A stretch of 40,680 nucleotides of DNA, from positions 1-40,680 of the forward strand of contig NZ_PYFX01000027.1 in assembly GCF_003020115.1 (NCBI RefSeq), in the 5' to 3' direction. Both the position numbers and the translations under genes were made by a program. The notes under the pieces were generated by a model. That model made no database searches. It was not told where the DNA came from and saw only the letters and a list, made by a program, of their open reading frames with translations. The stretch is from Bradyrhizobium sp. MOS002. Its GTDB lineage: Bacteria; Pseudomonadota; Alphaproteobacteria; Rhizobiales; Xanthobacteraceae. Below are positions 32,970 to 40,680 of the stretch, one piece after another; within the stretch, counting starts at the first letter, position 1; the number at the start of each line of letters is the position of its first letter.

Positions 32970-34274
32970 CTACACCAGCACCGGCTTGCGCACGCGGCCG
33001 GCGTCGCCGAAGACGCGCAAATAGCGCTCGATCTCCGAAGGCAGGCCGGTCGCCTTCTCGGGATTATCGGAGAGCTTGACGGCCGGATGTCCGTCGACCG
33101 ACGACACCTTGCAGACCACCGAGATCGGATCGAGATTGAACGAGCCGTCCGGCGTGCAGCCGACGAAATCATTGGTGAGATTGGTGCCCCAGCCGAAGGA
33201 GAGCCGCACCCGGCCAGTGAAGTGGTGGTAGGTCTCCTCGATCGAGCCAGCATCCATCGCGTCGGAGAACACCAGCAGCTTGTCCCTGGGATTGCGGCCC
33301 TTCTGCTCCCACCATTTCATGATCTCCTCCCCGGCCTGTATCGGCGGCGCGCTATCGGGGCGGAAGCCGGTCCAGTCGGCGACCCATTCCGGCGCATCGC
33401 GCAGGAAAGCCTTGGTGCCGAAAGCGTCGGGCAGCGCGATCAGCAGGTTGCCGCCATAGGTCTGGCGCCACTGGTCGAGGATGCGATAGGGCGCCCAGCG
33501 CAATTCCTCGTCGTCCTTGGCCAGCGCAGCCGCGACCATCGGCAGTTCATGGGCGTTGGTGCCGATGGCTTCGAGATCATTGTCCATCGCGAGCAGCACG
33601 TTGGAGGTGCCGATGAAGGACGGGCCCAGGCCCTCCTTCACGGCCTCCACGCACCAGCGCTGCCAGAGGAAGCCATGGCGGCGGCGGGTGCCGAAATCGG
33701 AGAGCCGGAGGCCATCCAGCTTGCGCAGGCGTTCCACCTTGGTCCACAGCTTGGCCTTGGCGCGGGCATAGAGCACGTCGAGCTCGAAGCGGCCGCGGCC
33801 CTTCATCGCTGCCCGCGAGCGCAATTCGTTGAGGATGGCGAGCGCAGGAATCTCCCACATCGTGGTATGGCTCCACGGCCCGTGGAAGTGGAGCTCGTAC
33901 TGGCCTTCGACCTTGCGCAGCTCGTATTCGGGCAGCCGGAATTCGGCGAGCCAGCGGATGAAGTCCGCCGAGAACATGTGGGTCTTGCCGTAGAAGGTGT
34001 TACCGGCAAGCCAGATCAGCTCTTTCTTGGCGAAGCGGATGGTGCGGGCATGATCGAGCTGGGCGCGCAGTTCGCCCTCGTCGATGATCTCGGCAAGCCG
34101 CACATGGCGCGACCGGTTGATGACCGAGAATGTCACCTGCTGATTCGGATAAGATTCCCGAATCATTTGTAACATCAATAGCTTGTAGAAATCGGTATCA
34201 AGCAGGCTGCGGATGATGGGATCCAGCCGCCAGCTGTGATTGTAGGTCCGGCTCGCAATGTCGGTCACTGTCAT
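32970..34274 (-). CDS. pncB: Nicotinate phosphoribosyltransferase
   Basis: The 434-residue product is PncB, which makes nicotinate mononucleotide from nicotinate and PRPP in the NAD salvage route. Family marks: SLLDTDFYKLLMLQMI near residue 23, LAGNTFYG, SDFGTRRRHGFLWQ, GTSNVLLAM, GTNAHELPM with the autophosphorylated-type His, VFSDAMDAGSIEETYHHF and SFGWGTNLTND. Full length and canonical. The gene stands alone between the diguanylate cyclase gene and the broken outer membrane gene. Confidence 0.96.
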   Translation of the reverse strand: MTVTDIASRTYNHSWRLDPIIRSLLDTDFYKLLMLQMIRESYPNQQVTFSVINRSRHVRLAEIIDEGELRAQLDHARTIRFAKKELIWLAGNTFYGKTHMFSADFIRWLAEFRLPEYELRKVEGQYELHFHGPWSHTTMWEIPALAILNELRSRAAMKGRGRFELDVLYARAKAKLWTKVERLRKLDGLRLSDFGTRRRHGFLWQRWCVEAVKEGLGPSFIGTSNVLLAMDNDLEAIGTNAHELPMVAAALAKDDEELRWAPYRILDQWRQTYGGNLLIALPDAFGTKAFLRDAPEWVADWTGFRPDSAPPIQAGEEIMKWWEQKGRNPRDKLLVFSDAMDAGSIEETYHHFTGRVRLSFGWGTNLTNDFVGCTPDGSFNLDPISVVCKVSSVDGHPAVKLSDNPEKATGLPSEIERYLRVFGDAGRVRKPVLV

Positions 34275-34416
34275 GGGGGAATTCTAGCGTGGCTCCCCGT
34301 GCGCAACCAGTGGATTTGGCGAAGGGCAGGCCACCGCCGAGCATCCGGCTGCGCGAGGGGCTCGAAATCGCCCCGAAAGCCCGTTCGCGAACCGGTCTGC
34401 TGACGGTCCGGGTGGC

Positions 34417-35683
34417 TTACATGGCGTCGAACGCTCCCGTGAGCGTGACGCGGGGGCCGTGCGTGTAGCGGTCGGGCGTCAGACCGGAGTTGGAGGAGCC
34501 TGCCTGTTTGAACACATTGATGAGCGCATCGAGCCGATAGCCTGCGCCGAGTTTCAGGTTCTGTGTCATCCAATAGGAGACGCCAACCTGGATGTCGGCG
34601 CTGAGCACGCCGGCAAACAGCCGATCGTTGCTCGTCGAGAGCGTATTCGCGATTGGAAAGAGGGGAGAAAGAACCGACGGCGTTACCGAGAACAGGGTCG
34701 ACGAACTGGTCGCCGACTGTTGCCGGCCGAGGAGCAGGGCGGCGTCGCCAGCATAATCGAACGACCATTTGCCGGCAAATGGGACCGAGCCTTCGACACC
34801 GATGAGTGGACCCGCGCCAAGGAAGCTCGCCCGCGTATCGCGCAACGTCGAGAGCGTTGTGGAAAAGCTGGTGATCGCCGGAAAGCCAGGCAACGCAACA
34901 CCAGTGCTCGTCGCGGCCTGGACGTCCGAGCTTGAGCTCCGGGTGACGAATTCGGCAACGCGAAGGCCGCCCTTCAGCTGAAGCGTGCTCGGTCCGCTGC
35001 CGGCGATGTCGCGTCCCACCGCGAGATCGGCGAGCCAGCGGGTTTCCTTGTAGGTATTGGCGAAAATTTCCGTGCCTGTTTGGCTCGCGGCGCCGACGAC
35101 GATTGTTTGCGTCAGTGAGTCCAGGCCGGTGCTCTTGCCTCCCCTCGCCGTAGCGGAACTGGCCGCTGATGTGCCAGGGAGATCCGGCGAAGCGATAATC
35201 GAAGCCAGCAGCCGTTTCCCATCCGACCTTTGGCGTCAGGTCGAACTGTCGGGTGAGACCGTAAGTGTCTGATATCGGATCCCCGCCGCTGAAGATGGCG
35301 CCGCCTTCGATCCAGGCCCTGAACTGCCCCGGACCGGCAAGCAGTTGTGCCTTGACCGGCAGGTCTGCGGCATACGCCTGCAACGGATTTCTGGCCTGTT
35401 GCGAAGCAGCGACCGCCGGGAATGCGGAATTGTCCTGCTGTGATCGGGCCCCGTTCCTGGCAGGTTCGCTCGTTGCGCGTGCCCCTTGCGATTTCAGCCG
35501 CGTATTTTCGTCGCGCAACTGCTGGTTCGCGCGCAACGCGGCATTTTCCTTGCGGATTGCGGCGTTCTGCCTTTCCAGCACCTCGAGGCGCGCATTGACG
35601 TCTTCGATTTCTCCGGCGGTAGCGCTGGTGACCGTCCATGCCGCGGTCGCGTCGAGCATGAGCGCCGCAAGATTCTTCTTCAT
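34417..35683 (-). pseudogene. Outer-membrane beta-barrel protein with N-terminal coiled coil, frameshifted
   Basis: The ATG at 35683 (GAGGTGAATAAA before it) starts a signal-peptide-bearing protein with a coiled coil (IEDVNARLEVLERQNAAIRK, then ENAALRANQQLRDENTRLK), then barrel-like strands (AWIEGGAIFSGGDPISDTYG, VGWETAAGFDYRFAGSPWHI). The frame breaks near 35138-35146 in GGGGAGG; removing one base continues it as STGLDSLTQTIVVGAASQTG into the frame that ends at 34417 with LKLGAGYRLDALINVF and RVTLTGAFDAM. The repaired length is 421 residues. The architecture resembles the Lpg1974-type pore-forming outer membrane family, a tentative assignment. A sequencing error would make it an intact gene. 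Confidence 0.7.
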
Positions 35684-35828
35684 TTTATTCACCTCGTCGC
35701 ACCAGTGGCGCGACCGTGGCGCGGAATCACACAACGTGCATCAACCGTTCGGTTGAACTCGACCGGCTACCGCATTCGAAGAGTCGTTTCCGGGCTTGGG
35801 TGTGGCTTATGCGCCGCAGCCCGCGTGG

Positions 35829-36749
35829 TCAGCGGCCCGCGGCCGTCGCCGCGATAATCTCAAGCTGGTTCCTGATCCAGCGGTGGGCCGGATCTTTCTG
35901 ATAGCGCTGGTGCCAGACCATGAACATGGGCAGCTCGGCCAGGGTTCGCGTGCGCGAGGCCAGCGGAATCCGCACATGCGCGAAGCCGTGCATCACGCCG
36001 GGCGCCAGCAGGCTTGGCATGCTCGCCAGCATCTGCGAGCCGCGCAGGAACGACGGCACCCCGGAGAAGCTCGGCACGGAGATCGCGATGTCGCGGTGGA
36101 AGCCGTTGGCTGCAAGCCGGCGATCGAAGTCGAGTCGCTCATTGTCAGTGTAAACCACCGTGATGTGGCGCGCGGCGAGATAGGCGCCGCGCGTAGCCGG
36201 GGCGGCGCGCGCTTTGGGGTCGTAGTAACAAACGTAATGGTCTTGCAGCAGGCGCTTCTGCACGATGTCCACGCCGGATGGCGGCAGCGGCGTGATCAGC
36301 AGGTCGCAGCGGCTTTCCCGCAGCATCGCCGGCGAGGGCGACTGCGAGGGGATCACACGCAGGTTCAGGCTCGTCACTTGCGCGGCGACATGATCGAAGA
36401 ATCGCGGCAGCAGCAGGTCGCGCTGGAAGTCGTTCGTTGCGATTGTCAGCGAAAGCTGCGCGCTCGCCGGCTCGAACGTGACGCCGCCGGCAAAGCCGCG
36501 CATCTCGTCGATCAGCGCCCGCGCCTTGGCCGCGAGCGCCTGGGCGTGCGCCGTAGCGACAATGCCGCGGCCGGATTTGGCAAACAGCGGATCGCCGACG
36601 ATCCGTCGCAGCTTGTTCAGGGCGTGGCTGACCGCGGATTGCGTCAGGCCGAGCCGCGTTGCGGCCGCCGTCACCGAGCCTTCTTCCAGCACGGCCAGGA
36701 ACAGCTCCAGCGCGTGGCCATCGAGCGCCAAATGATCGATTTTTTTCAT
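35829..36749 (-). CDS. LysR-family regulator, NahR/NodD-like subgroup
   Basis: The 306-residue product begins with a LysR helix-turn-helix (LFLAVLEEGSVTAAATRLGL, then SQSAVSHALNKLRRIVGDPLF in form) and an effector domain with marks of the NahR/NodD subgroup (CYYDPKAR, VYTDNERLDFDRRL, ASMPSLLA, WHQRYQKDPAHRWIRNQL). The ATG at 36749 is chosen, with the DNA-binding domain starting a few residues later. It is divergent from pcaHG and probably activates that operon with an aromatic acid. It is not the typical PcaQ, judged from these motifs. Confidence 0.88.
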   Translation of the reverse strand: MKKIDHLALDGHALELFLAVLEEGSVTAAATRLGLTQSAVSHALNKLRRIVGDPLFAKSGRGIVATAHAQALAAKARALIDEMRGFAGGVTFEPASAQLSLTIATNDFQRDLLLPRFFDHVAAQVTSLNLRVIPSQSPSPAMLRESRCDLLITPLPPSGVDIVQKRLLQDHYVCYYDPKARAAPATRGAYLAARHITVVYTDNERLDFDRRLAANGFHRDIAISVPSFSGVPSFLRGSQMLASMPSLLAPGVMHGFAHVRIPLASRTRTLAELPMFMVWHQRYQKDPAHRWIRNQLEIIAATAAGR

Positions 36750-36852
36750 GGAATTTATTATAATTGATCTATTTATCTTGAGAATAGCCGGCGCCATCAT
36801 GTCCCGATAAATCGTGCGCCCCAACGGAGCGCCACAGGGAGAGACAACGCCG
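36750..36852. promoter_or_regulatory. Divergent promoter region between LysR gene and pcaH
   Basis: The 103-bp spacer is AT-rich next to the LysR gene (around 36750-36780) and contains the small palindrome ATTATAAT, which could be part of a T-N11-A LysR site. The exact operator could not be set. Confidence 0.4.
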
Positions 36853-37641
36853 ATGCATGCCCAGGCGCTAGCCTCGCGGGATCCCCGCCTCAACCGCCCC
36901 GAGCCGTTCACGCCGCCGCTCGGTGACGGTGGCTTCTTCCAGCGCGACCGCTCCATGCATCCGCCCGCGCACGCGCCGGGCTACAAATCGTCGGTGCTGC
37001 GCTCGCCGCGCCAGGCGCTGCTGTCGCTTGAGAACTCGGTCTCGGAGATCACGGGGCCGGTGTTCGGGCACAACGATCTCGGCCCGCTCGACAATGATCT
37101 GATCCGCAACTACGCCAAGGACGGCGATCCCGTCGGCGAGCGCATCATCGTCCACGGCCGCGTGCTGGACGAGACCGGCCGCGGCGTACCGAACACGCTT
37201 GTCGAGTTCTGGCAAGCCAATGCCGGCGGCCGCTACCGGCACAAGAAAGACACCTATCTGGCGCCGATCGATCCGAATTTCGGCGGTTGCGGCCGCGCGC
37301 TGACCGACGACACCGGCTATTATTATTTCCGCACCGTGAAGCCGGGACCCTATCCCTGGCGCAACTACGTCAACAGCTGGCGTCCCGCTCACATCCACTT
37401 CTCGGTGTTCGGCTCGGGCTTCGCGCAACGCCTGATCACCCAGATGTATTTTGAGGGCGATCCCCTGATCCCGGTCTGGAGAATCCTGACGACGATCCCG
37501 GACCAGGATGCGCTGGAGCGCCTCGTCGCGCCGCTCGACCTCAACGCATCGGCTCCGTTCGACTCGCTCGCCTGCCGCTTCGACATCGTCTTGCGTGGCC
37601 AGCGCTCCACTTACTTTGAAAATCGCACCGCAGGGAACTAG
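36853..37641 (+). CDS. pcaH: Protocatechuate 3,4-dioxygenase beta subunit
   Basis: The 262-residue product is PcaH, the iron-bearing subunit that with PcaG opens protocatechuate between its hydroxyls to 3-carboxy-cis,cis-muconate. The four Fe(III) ligands are visible: Tyr128 (GGRYRHK), Tyr167 (GPYPWRN), His180 and His182 (RPAHIHFS). VEFWQANAGGRY and DDTGYYYFRT are also standard. Start at 36853, with GGGAGAG upstream. pcaG follows after 4 bp. The later pathway genes (pcaB, pcaC, pcaD) are not in the window. Confidence 0.96.
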   Translation: MHAQALASRDPRLNRPEPFTPPLGDGGFFQRDRSMHPPAHAPGYKSSVLRSPRQALLSLENSVSEITGPVFGHNDLGPLDNDLIRNYAKDGDPVGERIIVHGRVLDETGRGVPNTLVEFWQANAGGRYRHKKDTYLAPIDPNFGGCGRALTDDTGYYYFRTVKPGPYPWRNYVNSWRPAHIHFSVFGSGFAQRLITQMYFEGDPLIPVWRILTTIPDQDALERLVAPLDLNASAPFDSLACRFDIVLRGQRSTYFENRTAGN

Positions 37642-37645
37642 GTCC

Positions 37646-38272
37646 ATGCCGCAGCCGCTGAACTACCTCAAGGAAACCGCCTCGCAGACGGCCGGGCCCT
37701 ACGTGCATATCGGGTTGATCCCGGCCATGGCCGGCTTCGACATTTTCGAGAAGAACTTTTCCAACGTGCTGGTGACGCCGAACACGCAAGGCGAACGCAT
37801 CACGCTGGAGGGCAAGGTGATCGACGGCAGCGGCACGCCGCTGCGCGACGTGCTGCTGGAGATCTGGCAGGCCAACGCGGCCGGCCGCTACAACCATCCG
37901 GCCGATCGGTCGACCGGCGCGCTTGACGAGGAATTTCGTGGCTGGGGTCGCGCCGGCTCCGACTTCGAGAGCGGTCTCGTCACCTTCGAGACCATCAAAC
38001 CGGGCGCGATCATCGACAAGACGGGCCGCAAAGGCGCGCCGCACATCAATGTCTGGATTGTCGCGCGCGGTATCAACATCGGTCTCAATACGCGCCTCTA
38101 TTTCTCGGACGAAGAGGCCGCCAACGCCGCCGATCCCGTGCTCAACCTGATCGAGCAGCCGGTCCGGCGCTCGACTCTGATCGCAAGGCGCAGCGAACGC
38201 GCCGGCAAGATCGTGTATTCCTTCACGATCAATTTGCAGGGGCCGGAAGAGACGGTGTTCTTCGACGTGTGA
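37646..38272 (+). CDS. pcaG: Protocatechuate 3,4-dioxygenase alpha subunit
   Basis: The 208-residue product is PcaG: LKETASQTAGPYVHIGL at the start, GERITLEGKVIDGSGTPL, LLEIWQANAAGRYNHP, and KGAPHINVWIVARGINIGL, where the iron-binding histidine pair is absent as expected for alpha subunits. It shares a fold with PcaH and completes the enzyme. It begins 4 bp after pcaH and ends 5 bp from the convergent pobR stop, with no terminator visible between. Confidence 0.95.
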   Translation: MPQPLNYLKETASQTAGPYVHIGLIPAMAGFDIFEKNFSNVLVTPNTQGERITLEGKVIDGSGTPLRDVLLEIWQANAAGRYNHPADRSTGALDEEFRGWGRAGSDFESGLVTFETIKPGAIIDKTGRKGAPHINVWIVARGINIGLNTRLYFSDEEAANAADPVLNLIEQPVRRSTLIARRSERAGKIVYSFTINLQGPEETVFFDV

Positions 38273-38277
38273 TCGTC

Positions 38278-39147
38278 TCAGGTCTCGTCGCCGTGGAGCT
38301 GCGCGCGAAAGGCGCGCGGTGACACGCCCGTGGCGGCGGCATAGACCCGGCTGAAATAGGCGGGGTCCTCGAATCCCAGTGCATAGGCGATCGTCGAGAC
38401 CGGCAAATTGGTGTAGACGAGGTTGCGCCGCGCCTCGCGGATCAGCCGGTTGAGGATCAGGTGCGAGGCGGTGTCGCCGGTTGCCGTCCGCGTCACCCGG
38501 TTGAGATGGGTCGTCGTGATCGACAGCGCGCCCGCATAGTCCGCAACGCTCCAGCGTTCCAGATGATGCTGTTCCAGCAGCGCCTCGAAGCGGCGGAATA
38601 GTCCGCTTTCAGCCGTGCCGTTGCCACCGCTCTCGCCGGTGAGCGCGCGGGCCACCAGCCCGATCATGGCCGCCGACAGTGCACGCAGCACATGCGCTCG
38701 GCCGAAATCGCGCGCGGCGTGTTCGGCAAAGATCTGCTTCACGGTGGTCCCGATCTGCGGCGTGCCGCGTATCACGGCCGAGCGCGACAAGGCACCGCGC
38801 AGTCCTTCGGAGGCGAGCAGCGCTTCGTCCAATATTTCCGCGGCGATGGTCAGCACCCAGCCCTGGGTGTCAGGCACGAAACGGAAGCCATGGACGTGGC
38901 CGACAGGCACGTTGACGATTTGCATCGGTTTCAGCTGCACCACGCGCCCGTCGAGCGTGGCTTCGCCGCCGCCGCGCTCGATCAGCAGCACCTGGTGCAG
39001 CCGGGCATGGCGGTGCACGGCCAGCGTCCAGTCGTGCAGCACCGAGCGCGAAGCTATCGTCTCGCAATGCACGACATCGGGCAGATCGCCGGACTCGCCG
39101 AACAGATTGTAGACCCGGATCGCCGGGGCGGGGGCTGCGCTTCTCAT
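38278..39147 (-). CDS. pobR: AraC-family regulator, PobR type
   Basis: The 289-residue product has a cupin-like sensor part (LHDWTLAVHRHARLHQVLLI, VQLKPMQIVNVPVGHVHGFR) and an AraC DNA-binding domain with two helix-turn-helix units (YAGALSITTTHLNRVTRTAT, and YALGFEDPAYFSRVYAAATG). It is divergent from pobA with 84 bp between, the usual PobR arrangement, in which 4-hydroxybenzoate turns on pobA. The start at 39147 (MRSAAPAPAI) is preferred to 39183. Confidence 0.88.
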   Translation of the reverse strand: MRSAAPAPAIRVYNLFGESGDLPDVVHCETIASRSVLHDWTLAVHRHARLHQVLLIERGGGEATLDGRVVQLKPMQIVNVPVGHVHGFRFVPDTQGWVLTIAAEILDEALLASEGLRGALSRSAVIRGTPQIGTTVKQIFAEHAARDFGRAHVLRALSAAMIGLVARALTGESGGNGTAESGLFRRFEALLEQHHLERWSVADYAGALSITTTHLNRVTRTATGDTASHLILNRLIREARRNLVYTNLPVSTIAYALGFEDPAYFSRVYAAATGVSPRAFRAQLHGDET

Positions 39148-39231
39148 GTTCGAATAGTACAAGACAAAGACGAAAGCCTCCATCGGTCAGCGGCGCTGAA
39201 TCTGCAAGAAAGTGCAGAGGAGGACGCAAAA
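39148..39231. promoter_or_regulatory. Divergent promoter region between pobR and pobA
   Basis: The short spacer contains AGTACAAGACAAAGACGAAA near 39156-39176 and a strong ribosome binding site for pobA (AGGAGGA at 39217-39223). The PobR site must lie here; I could not define it. Confidence 0.4.
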
Positions 39232-40404
39232 ATGAAAGTTCAGGTCTGTATCATCGGCGGCGGGCCGTCCGGGCTGCTGTTGTCCCAGCTCCTGCACCTC
39301 AAGGGCATCGACACGGTCGTGCTGGAAAAATACAGCCGCGACCACGTGCTTGCCCGGATCCGTGCCGGCGTGCTCGAGCACGGCTTCGCCAGGCTGATGC
39401 GCGAGGCTCAGTGCGGCGAGCGGATGGACCGCGAGGGCGAGATCCACAAGGGATTCGAGATCGCCCATGACGGCGTGCTCTCCCAGATCGACCTCCACAA
39501 GCATTCAGGCGGCAATTCGGTGCTGGTCTACGGCCAGACCGAGCTGACGCGTGACCTCTACGAGGCGCGCGACCGCCTCGGCGGCAACGTCGTGCACAAT
39601 GCCGAGGACGTGACGCCGCATGAGCTGACCTCGGACCGGCCTTACGTGACCTATCGTTCGAATGGCGAGACTGTCCGAGTCGATTGCGACTATATCGTCG
39701 GCGCGGACGGCTTTCACGGCGTTAGCCGCAAGTCGATCCCGAAGGACGTGCTGCGGGAATACGAGAAGATCTATCCGTTCGGCTGGCTCGGCGTGCTGTC
39801 GCGCACGAAACCGGTATCGCCGGAGCTGATCTATGTGAAGCACGAGCGCGGCTTCGCGCTGTGTTCCTTGCGGTCGCAAGTGCTGAGCCGCTACTACGTC
39901 CAGGTGCCGCTCACCGACAAGGTGGAGGACTGGAGCGACGATGCGTTCTGGGCCGAGCTGAAGCGTCGTTTGCCGGACGAGGTCGGCGGCCGCCTGATCA
40001 CGGGACCGTCGATCGAGAAGAGCATCGCGCCGTTGCGCGGCTTCGTCGCCGAGCCGATGAGCTACGGCCGCCTGTTTCTCGCCGGCGATGCCGCCCACAT
40101 CGTGCCGCCTACCGGCGCGCGCGGGCTGAACAGCGCTGCCTCCGACATCTATTATCTCTATCACGCCATGCTCGCGCACTATCAGAACGACGATGATTCC
40201 GGGCTCCGGGGCTACTCCGCCAAGGCGCTGGCGCGGATCTGGAAGGCGCAACGCTTCTCGTGGTGGATGACGATGCTGCTGCATCGCTTTCCCGACCGGC
40301 TCGAATACGAGGACAGGCTCCAGCAGACCGAACTGGAATATCTCCTCTCGTCCGAGGCGGCACAGCGTCTGCTCGCGGAGAATTATGTGGGGCTGCCGTT
40401 TTAA
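39232..40404 (+). CDS. pobA: 4-hydroxybenzoate 3-monooxygenase
   Basis: The 390-residue product is PobA, an FAD enzyme that hydroxylates 4-hydroxybenzoate to protocatechuate using NADPH and oxygen. It has the FAD fingerprint VCIIGGGPSGLLLSQLLHL (residues 5-23), the DG motif YIVGADGFHGVSR near 158 and the GD motif LFLAGDAAHIVPPTGARGLN near 285, with C-terminal LLAENYVGLPF. The length matches the well-studied Pseudomonas enzyme. AGGAGGA precedes the start. Its product is the substrate of the pcaHG dioxygenase 2 kb upstream. Confidence 0.97.
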   Translation: MKVQVCIIGGGPSGLLLSQLLHLKGIDTVVLEKYSRDHVLARIRAGVLEHGFARLMREAQCGERMDREGEIHKGFEIAHDGVLSQIDLHKHSGGNSVLVYGQTELTRDLYEARDRLGGNVVHNAEDVTPHELTSDRPYVTYRSNGETVRVDCDYIVGADGFHGVSRKSIPKDVLREYEKIYPFGWLGVLSRTKPVSPELIYVKHERGFALCSLRSQVLSRYYVQVPLTDKVEDWSDDAFWAELKRRLPDEVGGRLITGPSIEKSIAPLRGFVAEPMSYGRLFLAGDAAHIVPPTGARGLNSAASDIYYLYHAMLAHYQNDDDSGLRGYSAKALARIWKAQRFSWWMTMLLHRFPDRLEYEDRLQQTELEYLLSSEAAQRLLAENYVGLPF

Positions 40405-40490
40405 GGGCGCGAATGCGGATGTCCCCTATCCACCAGGGGGGCTGGGCTATCGCCTATGAAGAAACCTATGGCTGGAAGCTCGACGGCGGC

Positions 40491-40530
40491 CATCCTTCGA
40501 GACGCCCGCCTGCGGCGGGCCCTCAGGATG
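40491..40530. repeat. Palindromic intergenic repeat, CATCCT...AGGATG type
   Basis: GCCCGCC-TGC-GGCGGGC (40504-40520) forms a perfect hairpin, enclosed by CATCCT (40491-40496) and AGGATG (40525-40530). A related CCTCATCCTGAG lies at 40577-40588 and is cut short by the possible insertion sequence. It is a third type of intergenic palindrome in the window and lies after pobA. Confidence 0.65.
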
Positions 40531-40588
40531 AGGGATGAGTATGCGGTAGCATTTCAACGCAGATGGATGCAGCTGAGCCTCATCCTGA

Positions 40589-40680
40589 GAGCCTGACTCA
40601 AAAAGCGTAGACGTCTTCAAGGTCTGGCCAAGCGGCGAGTTAAGAGCCTCAGATGGGCAGCGAGTAGCCAGGCGAGCTCG
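40589..40680 (-). mobile_element. Possible end of an insertion sequence at the window edge
   Basis: GAGCCTGACTCAAAAAGCG at 40589-40607 begins abruptly inside a copy of the CATCCT repeat and looks like a terminal inverted repeat. On the reverse strand a frame from the window edge ends at a TGA at 40619-40617 (LAWLLAAHLRLLTRRLARP at its end), which would place a transposase C-terminus about 10 bp inside the end. IS5-like elements have this compact layout. Family and identity are unproven because only 92 bp are visible. Confidence 0.35.

Noticed and set aside
40260..40538. 92-codon plus-strand frame at the end of pobA
   Set aside because: Overlaps pobA in another frame and runs into a palindromic repeat; no domain.

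Overview
The window looks like chromosomal DNA of a slow-growing rhizobium, most likely Bradyrhizobium or a close relative. The evidence is the high GC coding sequence with strong third-position bias, a tRNA-Ile2(CAU) of alphaproteobacterial type, the gene families present, and inverted intergenic repeats of the CGTCATTGCGGGC...CCCGCAATGACG and CGTCATTCCGGGG...CCCCGGAATGACG type that I associate with that genus. No complete insertion sequence, rRNA or CRISPR array is visible.

Layout. Positions 1-960 form a gene-poor, lower-GC stretch with IS21-like terminal repeats, ending at the tRNA. Positions 1420-4859 hold three unrelated periplasmic binding proteins (TctC/Bug, TAXI, Liv-type) without membrane partners. 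Positions 4959-21143 form a large molybdenum/tungsten and formate region: a helix-turn-helix regulator with a PBP-like domain, a TupA-type tungstate binding protein, two MoeA-like genes (one fused to a PBP-like domain), mobA and fdhD on the reverse strand, mobB, moeA, a TusA-like sulfur carrier, an OFA-family transporter (probably formate), a small PsiF-like secreted protein, and a two-subunit NAD-dependent formate dehydrogenase (fused NuoE/NuoF-like beta subunit plus alpha subunit). Read together this is anion uptake, bis-MGD cofactor assembly, sulfuration and the apoenzyme in one place.

Positions 21254-26156 hold a YbaK deacylase and a tricarballylate-type cluster (divergent GntR regulator, tcuA, a secreted alpha/beta hydrolase, tcuB). 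Positions 26160-31401 hold a trifunctional LplT-PlsC-acyl ligase protein, a lipase-like hydrolase and a divergent TetR regulator with two clear operator palindromes. Then come a diguanylate cyclase, pncB, an outer-membrane protein gene broken by a frameshift, and an aromatic catabolism block (LysR, pcaH, pcaG, AraC-type pobR, pobA) converting 4-hydroxybenzoate to protocatechuate and then cleaving the ring. The right edge enters what may be an insertion sequence.

Three genes (7140-8245, 8258-10208, 34417-35683) are each broken by exactly one base, while all other genes are open. Either the sequence carries a few indel errors or these are young mutations.
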